Assembly (NCBI RefSeq): GCF_003545875.1
Contig: NZ_QHCS01000002.1
Coordinates: 879,001 to 943,000, forward strand
Direction of reading: 5' to 3'
Length of the DNA: 64,000 nt
DNA from: Leptospira stimsonii
Lineage (GTDB): Bacteria > Spirochaetota > Leptospiria > Leptospirales > Leptospiraceae
A program made the translations under genes and the position numbers. Numbering within the stretch: the first letter of the stretch is position 1; each line of letters opens with the position of its first letter. The notes beneath the pieces were generated by a model. That model was given only the letters and a program-made list of their open reading frames with translations, was not told the origin of the DNA and ran no database searches. Below are positions 40,882 through 57,248 of the stretch, piece after piece.

Positions 40882-42216
40882 ATGAACTTAGATCAATCCG
40901 TCGAATACGTGTTAGGCGTCTGCAAACAAAAAGGGCTCGATCAATACGATCTCGTAGGTTCCGAATCCAAGGACGTCGGAATCGAACTTTTTAAAAAACG
41001 AGTGAGCAACACGGAACTTTCCAATTCCAGAGGAATCGGAATCCGTCTGATCCAAGACGGAAAACCCGGTTATTCCTACAGTGAAAAACTTTCCGAAGAA
41101 GCCTTGTCCCAAATGGTCGAAGACGCAATTGCCCAGGCAAAGATATCGGATCCTTTGGACATCGATCTTCCGGGACAAACCGAACTTCCGAACATTCCAA
41201 TCCGTTCCTATGAAGAGTCCTTGGAATCCCTGGGTTTTGAATGGTTAAAATCCACGGGAGAAAGATTGGACGAACTCGCGTGGACGGCCGACGAACGAAT
41301 CGAGAACGTTCCGTATTCTTACGCGGGAAAGACCTGGAACCGATTCATATTAGCAAATTCGAAAGGACTCTTTCACAGCGAAAAATCGAATCTCATTTCG
41401 GCGGGAGTCGCGTTAGTCGCAACCGATGGAAAATCCAAAAAGATGGGCGGTTATACGAAGTCCGGATTGGACATGGATCAAATCCAACCCGATAAGATCG
41501 TGACGACCGCGACCGAACGTTCTCTTTCTCTTTTGGGAGCGGAACCCGTGAAGAGCGGGAATTATCCGATCGTCCTTTCCAATCGTGTAAGTCCTCAGAT
41601 TTTCGGAATGTTTTCTTCTCCTTTTTCCGCGGACAGCGTTCAAAAGGGTCTTTCTCGTTTGGAAGGAAAAATCGGTTCTCAGGTCGCTTCTCCGATTTGG
41701 AACGTATTCTGCGATCCTCATATCGTGGATTATCCCGGTTCGAGACTTTTAGATGCCGAAGGAGTTTTGACTCGCAAAAAAGCGATCATCGAAAACGGAA
41801 TTCTTCAGACGTATCTTTATAACTTAGAATCCGCAAAAAAAGCGGGTGTGAGTTCGACGGGCAACGCGGTTCGTTCGTACGGAGGAAGAGTGGGAACTTC
41901 GTTCACCAATTACGTCGTTCCGAAAGGGGAAGAATCCCTTGAAGACTTACTTTCCCGTTATCCGGAATGTATCTATGTTCTCAAATTGGAAGGTGGCTCG
42001 GGCTGTAGCGCCGTTTCGGGAGAAATTTCGATCGGAGTGCAAGGATTCTATTATAAAAATGGAAAGCCCGTTCATCCCGTGGATCGAATAACAATGAATC
42101 TGAATTTTTTTGATCTTCTTTTCGCAATCGAAGGAATTTCAAACGAGTACAACGATTCCTATTCTTCGATAAAGATTCCCGATATATTAATTCGGGAAGC
42201 GAGTATCGCCGGTTAA
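40882..42216 (+). CDS. tldE: TldE/PmbA-family protein, TldD partner
   Basis: 444 residues from ATG at 40882, preceded by GGAGG (40868-40872); a longer frame from 40795 lies inside tldD. It has the family fold, with NTELSNSRGIGIRLIQDGK near the start and SSTGNAVRSYGG, VLKLEGGSGCSAVSGE and SIGVQGFYYKNGK later, but no HExxxH, as expected for the non-catalytic TldE half. It follows tldD by 2 bases. Confidence 0.88.
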   Translation: MNLDQSVEYVLGVCKQKGLDQYDLVGSESKDVGIELFKKRVSNTELSNSRGIGIRLIQDGKPGYSYSEKLSEEALSQMVEDAIAQAKISDPLDIDLPGQTELPNIPIRSYEESLESLGFEWLKSTGERLDELAWTADERIENVPYSYAGKTWNRFILANSKGLFHSEKSNLISAGVALVATDGKSKKMGGYTKSGLDMDQIQPDKIVTTATERSLSLLGAEPVKSGNYPIVLSNRVSPQIFGMFSSPFSADSVQKGLSRLEGKIGSQVASPIWNVFCDPHIVDYPGSRLLDAEGVLTRKKAIIENGILQTYLYNLESAKKAGVSSTGNAVRSYGGRVGTSFTNYVVPKGEESLEDLLSRYPECIYVLKLEGGSGCSAVSGEISIGVQGFYYKNGKPVHPVDRITMNLNFFDLLFAIEGISNEYNDSYSSIKIPDILIREASIAG

Positions 42217-42249
42217 TCCGAGTTTTCGCTTGCACATCCTTTTACTCCG

Positions 42250-42290
42250 AGGTTTTCTTTCCGAAACAAACATCGATTCGGGAGAAAACC

Positions 42291-42291
<1 letters not shown>
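42250..42291 (+). promoter_or_regulatory. Leader hairpin over the ribosome-binding site of the macroglobulin gene
   Basis: AGGTTTTCTTTC (42250-42261) can pair with GGGAGAAAACCT (42280-42291): nine Watson-Crick pairs in a row, two G-U pairs and a closing C-G, with an 18-base loop. The right arm includes the Shine-Dalgarno GGGAG and the T of the TTG start. Confidence 0.5.
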
Positions 42292-47963
<5,672 letters not shown>

Positions 47964-47969
47964 GGAAAA

Positions 47970-50051
47970 ATGAGTCGAAAGAATATATGGGTGATTTGGT
48001 TCATCAGTATATTCTTCTATTCCAATGTACTATTTTCTGAGAACGTGCCGGCTTATGAGGCGGTTCGAGATTCTTATCAATCGTCTGATGGAACGCTCTT
48101 AGACATTCACGGAAGATTTCTACAAACGATTCGTTTTGATACGAAAGAAAGAAGACTTGCCTGGGTCGAAGAAGGGGAAATTCCCGAAACGTTGTTTCTT
48201 GCCCTTTTGCTCCAAGAAGACAAACGTTTTTTTGAGCATTCGGGAGTGGATTCGATCGCGATTTTAGGTGCGGTTCGCGATCGACTGTTGGGAACTTCCA
48301 AACGCGGAGCGAGCACGCTTTCGATGCAACTCGCCGGAATGTTTCTGCGAACAAAACCAGGAAGACGAACTTTTTTAGACAAATGGAATCAGATTCAATT
48401 TGCGAGAGAAATGGAAGAATCTTGGAAAAAGACCGAGATTCTTACCGCTTACCTGAATCTTACTTCGTTTCGAGGAGAACTCAAGGGACTTCGTTCCGCA
48501 AGTCGAGGAATTTTTCACAAAGAACCTTCCGCGTTAAGCGACACAGAGGCGATTCTTCTTGTATCGATGCTTCCGTTTCCGGGTGCGGGCGCCGAAGTTT
48601 TGGCCAGAAGAAGTTGTATTCTTGCGAAAAAACTTCGAAAGGATGATCTTTGTTCTTCTTTTGAGAAAACGGCAAAGATCGCGGTTTCAAAACCGACCGG
48701 ACTTCCCTCTACGGGAGGAATCGCGTATCACGCCGCACAAAAATTCTTTCGCGAGAATTTTGGATCTTCCTTAAAAAGCGGAAAAGAAAGAACGACCATC
48801 GATTTCGATCTGCAATGGAAGATCACTGAACGCGCGAAGAACATTTTAGACGGATTAAAAAGTCAGAACGTTGCCGAAACGGGAGTTGTGGTTTTGGATA
48901 ACGTATCCGGTGCAATCCTTGCCTATGTTGGAAATCTTCCGGAAAGCAGATCTTTTTTTGTAGATGCGATTCAATCACGAAGACAAGCCGGGTCCACTCT
49001 GAAGCCGTTTCTTTACGCCCTTGCTTTTGATCAATCGCTTTTGAAACCCACTTCGATCTTAGACGATAGCCCTTTTGAGTGGAACGCGGTTTCCGGAATC
49101 TATCGACCATCCAATTACAGCGATACGTATCACGGTAAAGTGGAAGCGAGGTTTGCTCTGGCTTCGTCTCTCAATATACCGGCGATTCATGTATTGGATC
49201 TTGTGGGAGTTTCGACTTTCGTTCAGAAACTTCAAGACCTCGGAATTGGAAACTTAGAACGTTCGGATTTTTATGGAGCTTCTCTCGCGCTTGGAACGGC
49301 AGACGTGACTCTTTTGGAGTTGACCAACGCTTATCGAACTCTCGCCAACGGTGGAATGTTCTCGCAGACAACTCTGCTTCCTTCCGTCGCGAGACAAATG
49401 TTTCAAGATAATCGGCAGGAGGGACATTTTTGGAATCGTGTGTATTCAAAAGACGCCTCCGATACGTTAGGAGAAATTCTTTCCAATCGGGAATATCGTT
49501 CTCTTTCTTTCGGATTAAACAATCATCTGAGTACGCGATTTTTTACGGCCGTAAAAACGGGAACCTCTCAAGATATGAGAGACAATTGGTGCATCGGTTA
49601 TTCCAAAAAATTCACCGTGGGTGTTTGGGTCGGCAATATGGATGGAAGTCCGATGAGGGACGTAAGCGGTGTTACGGGAGCGGCTCCGATTTGGAATTCG
49701 GTTATGAATCTTTTGCAAGAAAGAGATTCCGAGATTTGGCAACCCCCGGAAGCAGTGCGAAACGAAACTCCCACGAAAAGAATCGAGGAGACCTCTTCGA
49801 TTCCTAAAATTGTAGTTCCCGGAAATGAAACGATTTTCGCGATCGATCCGGACATTCCCGAAGGTCGACAAAAAGTTCGCTTTAGCGCGACGGTTTTTGA
49901 AAACGGATTTCAGTGGATTTTGGATGGAAAGAATTTGAACGATGCTCGCGAAAAGGAAACGTTTTGGAAACCTGTAAAAGGTTTTCATATTCTTTCTCTT
50001 CAAGATCGTACCGGAAAAATCGTCGACAGCGTAGTTTTCGAAGTTCGGTAG
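47970..50051 (+). CDS. pbpC: Penicillin-binding protein 1C
   Basis: 693-residue bifunctional peptidoglycan synthase, anchored by an N-terminal hydrophobic segment. The glycosyltransferase domain has EDKRFFEHSGVD and GASTLSMQLAGM. The transpeptidase motifs are the nucleophile Ser in STLK (S342-K345), SLN in ALASSLNIPAI, and KTG near 529 in VKTGTSQD. The C-terminal 80 residues form the small PBP1C-type domain ending in VVFEVR. GAGG precedes the ATG. Together with the upstream macroglobulin it forms the known yfhM-pbpC unit, thought to repair the wall while trapping incoming proteases. Confidence 0.95.
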   Translation: MSRKNIWVIWFISIFFYSNVLFSENVPAYEAVRDSYQSSDGTLLDIHGRFLQTIRFDTKERRLAWVEEGEIPETLFLALLLQEDKRFFEHSGVDSIAILGAVRDRLLGTSKRGASTLSMQLAGMFLRTKPGRRTFLDKWNQIQFAREMEESWKKTEILTAYLNLTSFRGELKGLRSASRGIFHKEPSALSDTEAILLVSMLPFPGAGAEVLARRSCILAKKLRKDDLCSSFEKTAKIAVSKPTGLPSTGGIAYHAAQKFFRENFGSSLKSGKERTTIDFDLQWKITERAKNILDGLKSQNVAETGVVVLDNVSGAILAYVGNLPESRSFFVDAIQSRRQAGSTLKPFLYALAFDQSLLKPTSILDDSPFEWNAVSGIYRPSNYSDTYHGKVEARFALASSLNIPAIHVLDLVGVSTFVQKLQDLGIGNLERSDFYGASLALGTADVTLLELTNAYRTLANGGMFSQTTLLPSVARQMFQDNRQEGHFWNRVYSKDASDTLGEILSNREYRSLSFGLNNHLSTRFFTAVKTGTSQDMRDNWCIGYSKKFTVGVWVGNMDGSPMRDVSGVTGAAPIWNSVMNLLQERDSEIWQPPEAVRNETPTKRIEETSSIPKIVVPGNETIFAIDPDIPEGRQKVRFSATVFENGFQWILDGKNLNDAREKETFWKPVKGFHILSLQDRTGKIVDSVVFEVR

Positions 50052-50065
50052 AATGGGTTTTTCTC

Positions 50066-50108
50066 TTGCAGAGAGCGGCCTTGAAGATAGAATCAATCCA
50101 AGACATTT
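50066..50108 (+). promoter_or_regulatory. Candidate promoter of the MoxR gene
   Basis: TTGCAG (50066-50071), a 16-base spacer and TAGAAT (50088-50093) begin 15 bases after the pbpC stop. The ATG at 50109 is 15 bases after the -10, so the leader would be about 8-9 bases, with no Shine-Dalgarno. Confidence 0.5.
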
Positions 50109-50906
50109 ATGAATCCATTGATAGACACTTACTTGCTTTCTCCTTCTCTGGAAGAAGCGATCCTAATGGCGGAAATCACTTCTCGTCCTTTGCTCCTAAA
50201 GGGAGAACCGGGAACCGGAAAATCACTTCTAGCAGAGTATTTAGCCAAACAGAGAAAATTGCCGATCCATACCTGGCATATCAAATCGATCACACAAGCA
50301 AAAGAAGGTTTGTACTTTTATGACGCCGTTTCCCGTCTGAACGATTCCCGTTTTGCGGAAGATTCGGAGAAGGTAAAAAAAATCGAAAACTATATTCGAT
50401 TGGGTTCTTTAGGAGAAGCCTTTGACTCGGATCAAAAGTCGATCGTTTTGATCGACGAAATCGACAAAGCTGACATCGAATTTCCGAACGATCTTCTTTT
50501 GGAATTAGATCGAATGGAATTTTTTATTCCCGAGATTCAAAAACGAGTTCAGGCGAAACACAGACCGCTTACGATCATTACCTCGAATAACGAAAAAGAA
50601 TTGCCTGCCGCTTTCTTAAGAAGATGCATCTTTCATTATATAGAATTTCCCGATCCGGAATTTATGAAAAAAATCATCCTTTCGCATTACCCGGGAGTGG
50701 GACATACGTTATTGATCAAAGCCCTCGAGATGTTTTATTTGATTAGAAGGATGGACGACCTAAAAAAGAAACCGGGGACGAGTGAGTTGCTGGATTGGAT
50801 TCAAATTTTGGTTCATCAAGGTGCGGCCTTGAAGGATGAGGTGCGAATTCCATTCTTAGGCGCTCTGATTAAAAACGAAGAGGATCTGAAGTTATTTAGG
50901 AATTAA
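50109..50906 (+). CDS. MoxR-family AAA+ ATPase
   Basis: 265 residues, a complete AAA+ module. Walker A is GEPGTGKS, Walker B IVLIDEIDKAD, sensor 1 TSNNEKELP and the arginine-finger region FLRRCIFHYIEFP. MoxR ATPases act as chaperones for metal-centre insertion or assembly of partner complexes and are nearly always encoded with a VWA protein, here the next gene, 2 bases downstream. The client is not evident from the neighbours (pbpC before, panE convergent after). Confidence 0.9.
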   Translation: MNPLIDTYLLSPSLEEAILMAEITSRPLLLKGEPGTGKSLLAEYLAKQRKLPIHTWHIKSITQAKEGLYFYDAVSRLNDSRFAEDSEKVKKIENYIRLGSLGEAFDSDQKSIVLIDEIDKADIEFPNDLLLELDRMEFFIPEIQKRVQAKHRPLTIITSNNEKELPAAFLRRCIFHYIEFPDPEFMKKIILSHYPGVGHTLLIKALEMFYLIRRMDDLKKKPGTSELLDWIQILVHQGAALKDEVRIPFLGALIKNEEDLKLFRN

Positions 50907-50908
50907 GA

Positions 50909-52090
<1,182 letters not shown>

Positions 52091-52105
<15 letters not shown>

Positions 52106-53014
52106 ATGACCTTTTAACTTTAAGAGGGCATAGAGTGTTTCGATATGCGGGGTCTTAAAGCCGTGCCTTTCCCCGAATTTGAGCGCATTCCCGAGAATCG
52201 CGTCGATTTCCATCGGTCTTCCGCTTTCAAAGTCCAAAAGCATACTTGTCTTATACGGTTTCATCGACTCGGTCATTTCTATAAATAGATCGATTTGTTC
52301 AACAGGAACAGGCGCACCGTCCCATTCGGAAAGTTTCTGGACTTCCTTCATAATTTCGATCACCAGAGAACGACTGGAAGGTTCGTTCAGAATCTGAGAA
52401 GTATTTTTACCGCCGGAGAGGACGCTGATCGGATTGAAAGGCGCATTCCACATGAGTTTCTTCCAGCGCGCCTGACGAATTGAATCCGTGCTCTGCGTGG
52501 GGACTCCCGCAGTTTCAAAAAATCGAACTATTTTTTTAAGAAACGAAGAGGACGTACGATTCCAAGAACCGATAGTCAGTTCTCCGTAATCGAGATGATG
52601 AATTTTTCCCTTGTCTAGCCGATTCGCGCAGACAAAGGCCAACCCGCTTAGAATTTCGTTAGAGGGATAGAGCGAGGTGATTGGATCTTCAATCCCGATT
52701 CCATTCTGTAAAAGAAGGATGGGAATGTGCTCGGGAATTTTGACCCCGAGAATCGTTTCCAAACGGATTTCCGGTAAACATTTGAGACAATTTAGAATGA
52801 GGTTATATTCTTCTAAATTTTTGGGAACCTCTTCGAAAACGAGGTTGGGAAAGTATTCGAAATCACCCCAATGACTTTGGATTTGAAATCCGTTTTCTTC
52901 CAGCTCGAATGCGTTTTGCCGGACCCAAAAATCGACCTGACAACCCGCCTGCTTTAGCTTTCCGGCATAAAGACCGGCGATCGCTCCTGATCCTAAAACT
53001 AAAATTCGAAACAA
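52091..53014 (-). CDS. panE: 2-dehydropantoate 2-reductase (ketopantoate reductase family)
   Basis: 307 residues. The Rossmann motif LGSGAIAGLYAGKL begins at residue 6, and the catalytic-type Lys lies in RQARWKKLMWNAPFNPISVL, the ApbA/PanE signature. It makes pantoate for coenzyme A with NADPH. The family contains paralogues with other 2-keto substrates, so the pantothenate role is probable but not proved. It is one base downstream of a 65-residue gene and overlaps the VWA gene at its 3' end. Confidence 0.87.
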
Positions 53015-53015
53015 A

Positions 53016-53213
53016 TCAGCCCGCCTGCAAAAATTTCTTTTCTATTTTTTTAAGAATCTCCGTGATCGCTTGCACGTAGCCGTCGTAAACGCCTCTGTCG
53101 TATTCGTTTAGAGATCGATAGTTTAAACCCTGCATCTCTTTCAAATGGCTTCGAAGCTCTTCGTCGATGTAATTTTTGCGGACATAAAGCGTTTCAAATA
53201 CTTTCGGATGCAT
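53016..53213 (-). CDS. Small hypothetical protein (65 aa)
   Basis: 65 residues, mostly helical and charged (MHPKVFETLYVRKNYIDEELRSH is cut here by its Tyr-rich middle). A GGGAG Shine-Dalgarno lies about 8 bases before the ATG. It ends one base before panE starts, so it is probably co-transcribed with it. No family is recognised and no signal peptide is present. The 77 bases upstream, to the metalloprotease gene, hold only short AT-rich palindromes. Confidence 0.6.
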   Translation of the reverse strand: MHPKVFETLYVRKNYIDEELRSHLKEMQGLNYRSLNEYDRGVYDGYVQAITEILKKIEKKFLQAG

Positions 53214-53290
53214 TCGGTTCTCCCTCTATCTTACAGTAGGACCAAATTTTACAACGGATTCCAAGTCTGTAAACATTCAATTTTCGAAAA

Positions 53291-54031
53291 TTAGAGATTT
53301 ATGGATTGGTGGTATTTCGATTTGAGCCATTGATTAGCCCTTAGGTAGTCGGGATATTTTCGTTCCAGAGATCGAAATTCTTTTCCGTGGATGACATTTT
53401 TTCCATTCTTTCTCGTCGCAGGAATGTAGACGTGCAAAAGCTCGTGAAAAACGATATATTCCAGAACAAAGTCGGGCACCACCTGTCTTCCCAGAATCGG
53501 ATTGATTACGATCATTCTATGCGATGGATCAAAATGTCCAAGCCTTGTCCTCGAACTCCCTTTTCCCCAGTAGATTTCGATATCAGAGAGGTCGATCCCA
53601 AGATAGGTTTCGTTGATCCGATGAAGCATTTCCTTTAAAATCGCATTCTTCGAATCGGAGGATTCTATCTTTTTTCTTCGTTTTTTTCTTTCCGATTTCT
53701 CTTTGGAGTGAAGTTCGTAAAAGTTCTGAATTTTTTCTTCGATCGTTTCCGGAATGGGAAGTTTTAGAAGCTTGTAAAGTAGTAGTTCCACAACCGCTTC
53801 CAAAGAATCCGATTTTGCATAGGAAGAATGAATTTTGAATTCCAAGATTCCGGGAGAAATTCGGATTGCACTTCCTAAGTTCGCGTAAGGATAGAATTTA
53901 TAGCGAACTTTTTTCCCTTGTAAAATTTTCCCACCGCGAACATCCAGAAATTCGGAGACCTTTCGTTCTAGAATTTTCTCCACTTCGTTAGCGGAGGTTT
54001 TTGATTTTTGTTTTTCAAAAGCCAAAATCAA
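53291..54031 (-). CDS. YgjP-like (DUF45) metalloprotease
   Basis: 246 residues. The zinc motif HELLH (HExxH) lies near residue 200 in YIVFHELLHVYIPATRKN, with a downstream HGKEFRSLERKYPDY segment that supplies the third ligand. This is the YgjP/DUF45 (M48-related, SprT-like) group. The first 100 residues are lysine-rich. It is soluble, without a signal. It is 3 bases after the helicase gene and so co-transcribed. The substrate is unknown. Confidence 0.85.
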   Translation of the reverse strand: MILAFEKQKSKTSANEVEKILERKVSEFLDVRGGKILQGKKVRYKFYPYANLGSAIRISPGILEFKIHSSYAKSDSLEAVVELLLYKLLKLPIPETIEEKIQNFYELHSKEKSERKKRRKKIESSDSKNAILKEMLHRINETYLGIDLSDIEIYWGKGSSRTRLGHFDPSHRMIVINPILGRQVVPDFVLEYIVFHELLHVYIPATRKNGKNVIHGKEFRSLERKYPDYLRANQWLKSKYHQSINL

Positions 54032-54034
54032 AGC

Positions 54035-56038
54035 TCAACTTCCGAAATAATTCTGAATTTTAGAAAAAGATTCCGAAACAGGTTTCCCTGATTCCGAAAT
54101 GGAATCGGATCCAGGATCCGTTTTTGAAGCCGACTTTGCGGAAATCAATTTGAGCTCGTAGACTTTTTCGGGGGACTGAATTTCGCTGAGGAAACGGGAT
54201 AACTTCGTATAATATGGACCGGACCTGGACTGCGCCAAGGATGGTCTTGTGAGATAGAGTTCTTTTCGAGCCCGTGTGATCGCGACGTAAAAGAGTCTTC
54301 TTTCTTCTTCCGTGTCCGTGTTTCTACTCGAAGGAAACGAACCTTCGGTGGCATTCAATACGAAAACCACGTCGAACTCCAATCCTTTTGCGGAATGGAC
54401 CGTCGAAAGATTTAGCTGATCGTTTTCCGCGCTGTCCGGATGAATCTTATCCAAACTGAGTGAAGCGTGATCCATCGTTAGATCCGAAAGGAAGTCGGAT
54501 AACGAAAAGTATTTAAGGGAGAAACCGAGGACCGAATCCAAATCTTCCGATCTTCGTTTCCAATCGTCGTAGTTTTTTTCCAATAAAACTCGATAGTAAT
54601 CTATGAAATCCGATGTGATCGTTTTCACTTCCGCTTTGGATTCCGAATGTTTTTGATAGAGATAAAAGAGAGGGGAAAGAAATTTTTGTAAGCTCGGATT
54701 TTTTTCCTCTTGAAGCGCGTCCATTTTTCCGGAGGAACTGCGAACCTTCTCCAAAATTTCGTTCGATTTTGCGTTTCCAATTCCGGGAATCAGTTTTAAA
54801 ACCCGAATCCAAGATACAGAATCCAGAGGATTGATCAAAAGTTTTAAAAACGCAAGGAGGTCCTTGATATGGGCTGTTTCTATGAATTTTCGACCCCCGA
54901 ATTTTACGAAAGGAATATTCCGTTTTGCTAATACAAGTTCCAGTTGGTTCGAATTCCAACCCGCTCGAAAAAGCACGCTCATCCTATGAAACGGAATTCC
55001 TTCCTCTTTTTTTTGAAGGAGAATTTCCGCGATTCCTTCCGCCTCCTCGAGTTCGTCCGTAAATTGGAGAACAGAAGGCAGAGGGCCGTTTTCATTTTCG
55101 GTAAACAGGAATTTTTCGTATTTTTCCGAAAAGTTTTGGAGCACCGAGTTGGCTAGGTTTAGAATCGCCGGAGTACTTCTGTAATTTTTTTCCAAAAAAA
55201 TGGTCTTTGTATTGTCGAAAATTTTAGGAAAATCTAATATTCCTCGAACAGTAGCACCCCGAAACGTATAGATACATTGAGCGTCGTCTCCGACTACCAT
55301 CAGATTTCGATGTTCCGCCGCGAGAAGGCAGGCGATATGCGCCTGTATTTTATTCGTATCCTGGAATTCGTCGACCATGACAAATCGATATCGTTCCGAA
55401 AGCGCGGAGCGAACCCCGGAATAATTTGCGAGAAGATCCCGTGTGAAAAAGAGGAGATCGTCATAGTCAAGGAGGGACCTTTCCTTTTTGTAGACCTTGT
55501 AATCTTCGAAGATTTGGACGATATCTTTGGATCTTTGGATAAAAGATGGGTAATCCTTCTCTAATATATCCGTTAATATTCTTCCCGTATTTTGGATTTC
55601 ACTGTGGATTCCGACTAAGGTTTCGTTCGATGGAAAACGAGTTTTTGTTTTCGCAAAGTCTCTTTCGCCTCTTAGAAATTGAAAGACGTCTAACGTATCC
55701 GACTCATCCAAGATTGTAAAATCGGAGGAAAGACCGAGAGCAGGTGCGAATCTCCTAAGAACGGAACTACAAAACGAATGAAAGGTTCCACCCTGAACTT
55801 CGGAGCAACGAGCGTCACCCAAAGAAGAAGCTCTAAGGATCATTTCTCTTGCCGCTTTTCGCGTGAATGTAAGAAGTAGAATAGAGGAAGCGGGAATTCC
55901 GGAAGAGACAAGCTGGGCGAGTCTGCTGATGATGGTCTTGGTTTTACCGGTTCCGGCACCCGCTAGAACGAGCACCGGTCCGTCCTGGGTAAGGACAGCT
56001 TCCAATTGAGCTGAGTTTAATTCTTCCTTCCAGGACAT
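54035..56038 (-). CDS. UvrD/Rep-family ATP-dependent DNA helicase
   Basis: 667-residue superfamily 1A helicase. It has the Q-motif LNSAQLEAV, Walker A LAGAGTGKT, motif Ia TFTRKAAREM, motif II VDEFQDTN, motif III VVGDDAQCIYTFRGA, motif V STVHSAKGLEFDVVFV and motif VI RRLFYVAITRARKEL. It unwinds DNA in repair or at stalled forks. UvrD, PcrA and Rep cannot be separated by eye. It is 20 bases after slyD in the same direction. Confidence 0.93.
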   Translation of the reverse strand: MSWKEELNSAQLEAVLTQDGPVLVLAGAGTGKTKTIISRLAQLVSSGIPASSILLLTFTRKAAREMILRASSLGDARCSEVQGGTFHSFCSSVLRRFAPALGLSSDFTILDESDTLDVFQFLRGERDFAKTKTRFPSNETLVGIHSEIQNTGRILTDILEKDYPSFIQRSKDIVQIFEDYKVYKKERSLLDYDDLLFFTRDLLANYSGVRSALSERYRFVMVDEFQDTNKIQAHIACLLAAEHRNLMVVGDDAQCIYTFRGATVRGILDFPKIFDNTKTIFLEKNYRSTPAILNLANSVLQNFSEKYEKFLFTENENGPLPSVLQFTDELEEAEGIAEILLQKKEEGIPFHRMSVLFRAGWNSNQLELVLAKRNIPFVKFGGRKFIETAHIKDLLAFLKLLINPLDSVSWIRVLKLIPGIGNAKSNEILEKVRSSSGKMDALQEEKNPSLQKFLSPLFYLYQKHSESKAEVKTITSDFIDYYRVLLEKNYDDWKRRSEDLDSVLGFSLKYFSLSDFLSDLTMDHASLSLDKIHPDSAENDQLNLSTVHSAKGLEFDVVFVLNATEGSFPSSRNTDTEEERRLFYVAITRARKELYLTRPSLAQSRSGPYYTKLSRFLSEIQSPEKVYELKLISAKSASKTDPGSDSISESGKPVSESFSKIQNYFGS

Positions 56039-56058
56039 GAATGGTGGGAAAGGATCTC

Positions 56059-56529
<471 letters not shown>

Positions 56530-56648
56530 GGATAGCTCCAAAAAGGATAAATTCAAAATTCTGGCAGGAATCGGGCTTCAGAAAAATACCGGAATCTAAG
56601 TACTTTTCAGGCTAAATTGTGTGCGGTTTAACTCAATCAGAATTTTAT

Positions 56649-57002
56649 TTAGAATTCCGATTCATACTGAAAATCCAATTTGGATTGTTCGTTTTCTTTC
56701 AGGAAGGTTTCGATTCGATTGGAAAGAAAAAACCAGGAATCTTGCGTAAATGTTTCCCTAAATCTTTCGGAGAAACGTAAGTAGGTACTCTCAGCGATTC
56801 TTGTGTCGCCGGTATGATCTAAGAGAAGTGTGTACGAAATCAGAAGAACGTTTTTTTCAAGACTATATGCCAGGGATTTTTCTACGACCTTTTGCGGTTC
56901 TTGGACGGAGATTTTTCTCTTGAGTCCGTTCTTGGTAACGAACAAAGGAGGTTGTTCCACCTTTGGAGAAGTAAATGCGCCCGAATAAATTTTCATATTC
57001 AT
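56649..57002 (-). CDS. Hypothetical protein (117 aa)
   Basis: 117 residues from ATG at 57002; a TTG thirteen codons upstream (57041) is possible. Soluble, no signal peptide, no motif recognised. The middle (LAYSLEKNVLLISYTLLLDH) is hydrophobic and may be the core of a small alpha/beta domain. The gene lies between slyD and the phosphatase gene with gaps of 119 and 246 bases, so it may be expressed alone. Confidence 0.5.
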   Translation of the reverse strand: MNMKIYSGAFTSPKVEQPPLFVTKNGLKRKISVQEPQKVVEKSLAYSLEKNVLLISYTLLLDHTGDTRIAESTYLRFSERFRETFTQDSWFFLSNRIETFLKENEQSKLDFQYESEF

Positions 57003-57104
57003 AAGTTGACCCGAGAGATAAAATTCCGGGGAGGAATCCAAATTCCCATTTTATAAAAATAAGAATTGGATTCTACCCCAGCAAGCGAGCTGGCTTTAGA
57101 CGGC

Positions 57105-57135
57105 AATCAGTGAACAGGAGATTAGGAGACTGATT
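57105..57135. repeat. Competing short inverted repeats
   Basis: AATCAGT (57105-57111) pairs with ACTGATT (57129-57135). AGTGAA and TTCACT, shifted by a few bases, form an alternative stem. They lie in the 246-base gap between the small gene and the phosphatase gene. No T-run follows on either strand. Confidence 0.35.
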
Positions 57136-57248
57136 CACTTACTTCATCCTTCAAGAAAAGTGCTCGAATCTTTTCTAAAGAATGAATTAATTATGACTTA
57201 TAATATATAAATGAAACAAATTCAACAAGAAATTTGATTTTTATTTGT

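Noticed and set aside
53279..53292. AATTTTCGAAAATT palindrome at the end of the metalloprotease gene
   Set aside because: A/T-rich palindromes of this size are common in such composition, it overlaps the stop codon, and there is no T-run to make a terminator.
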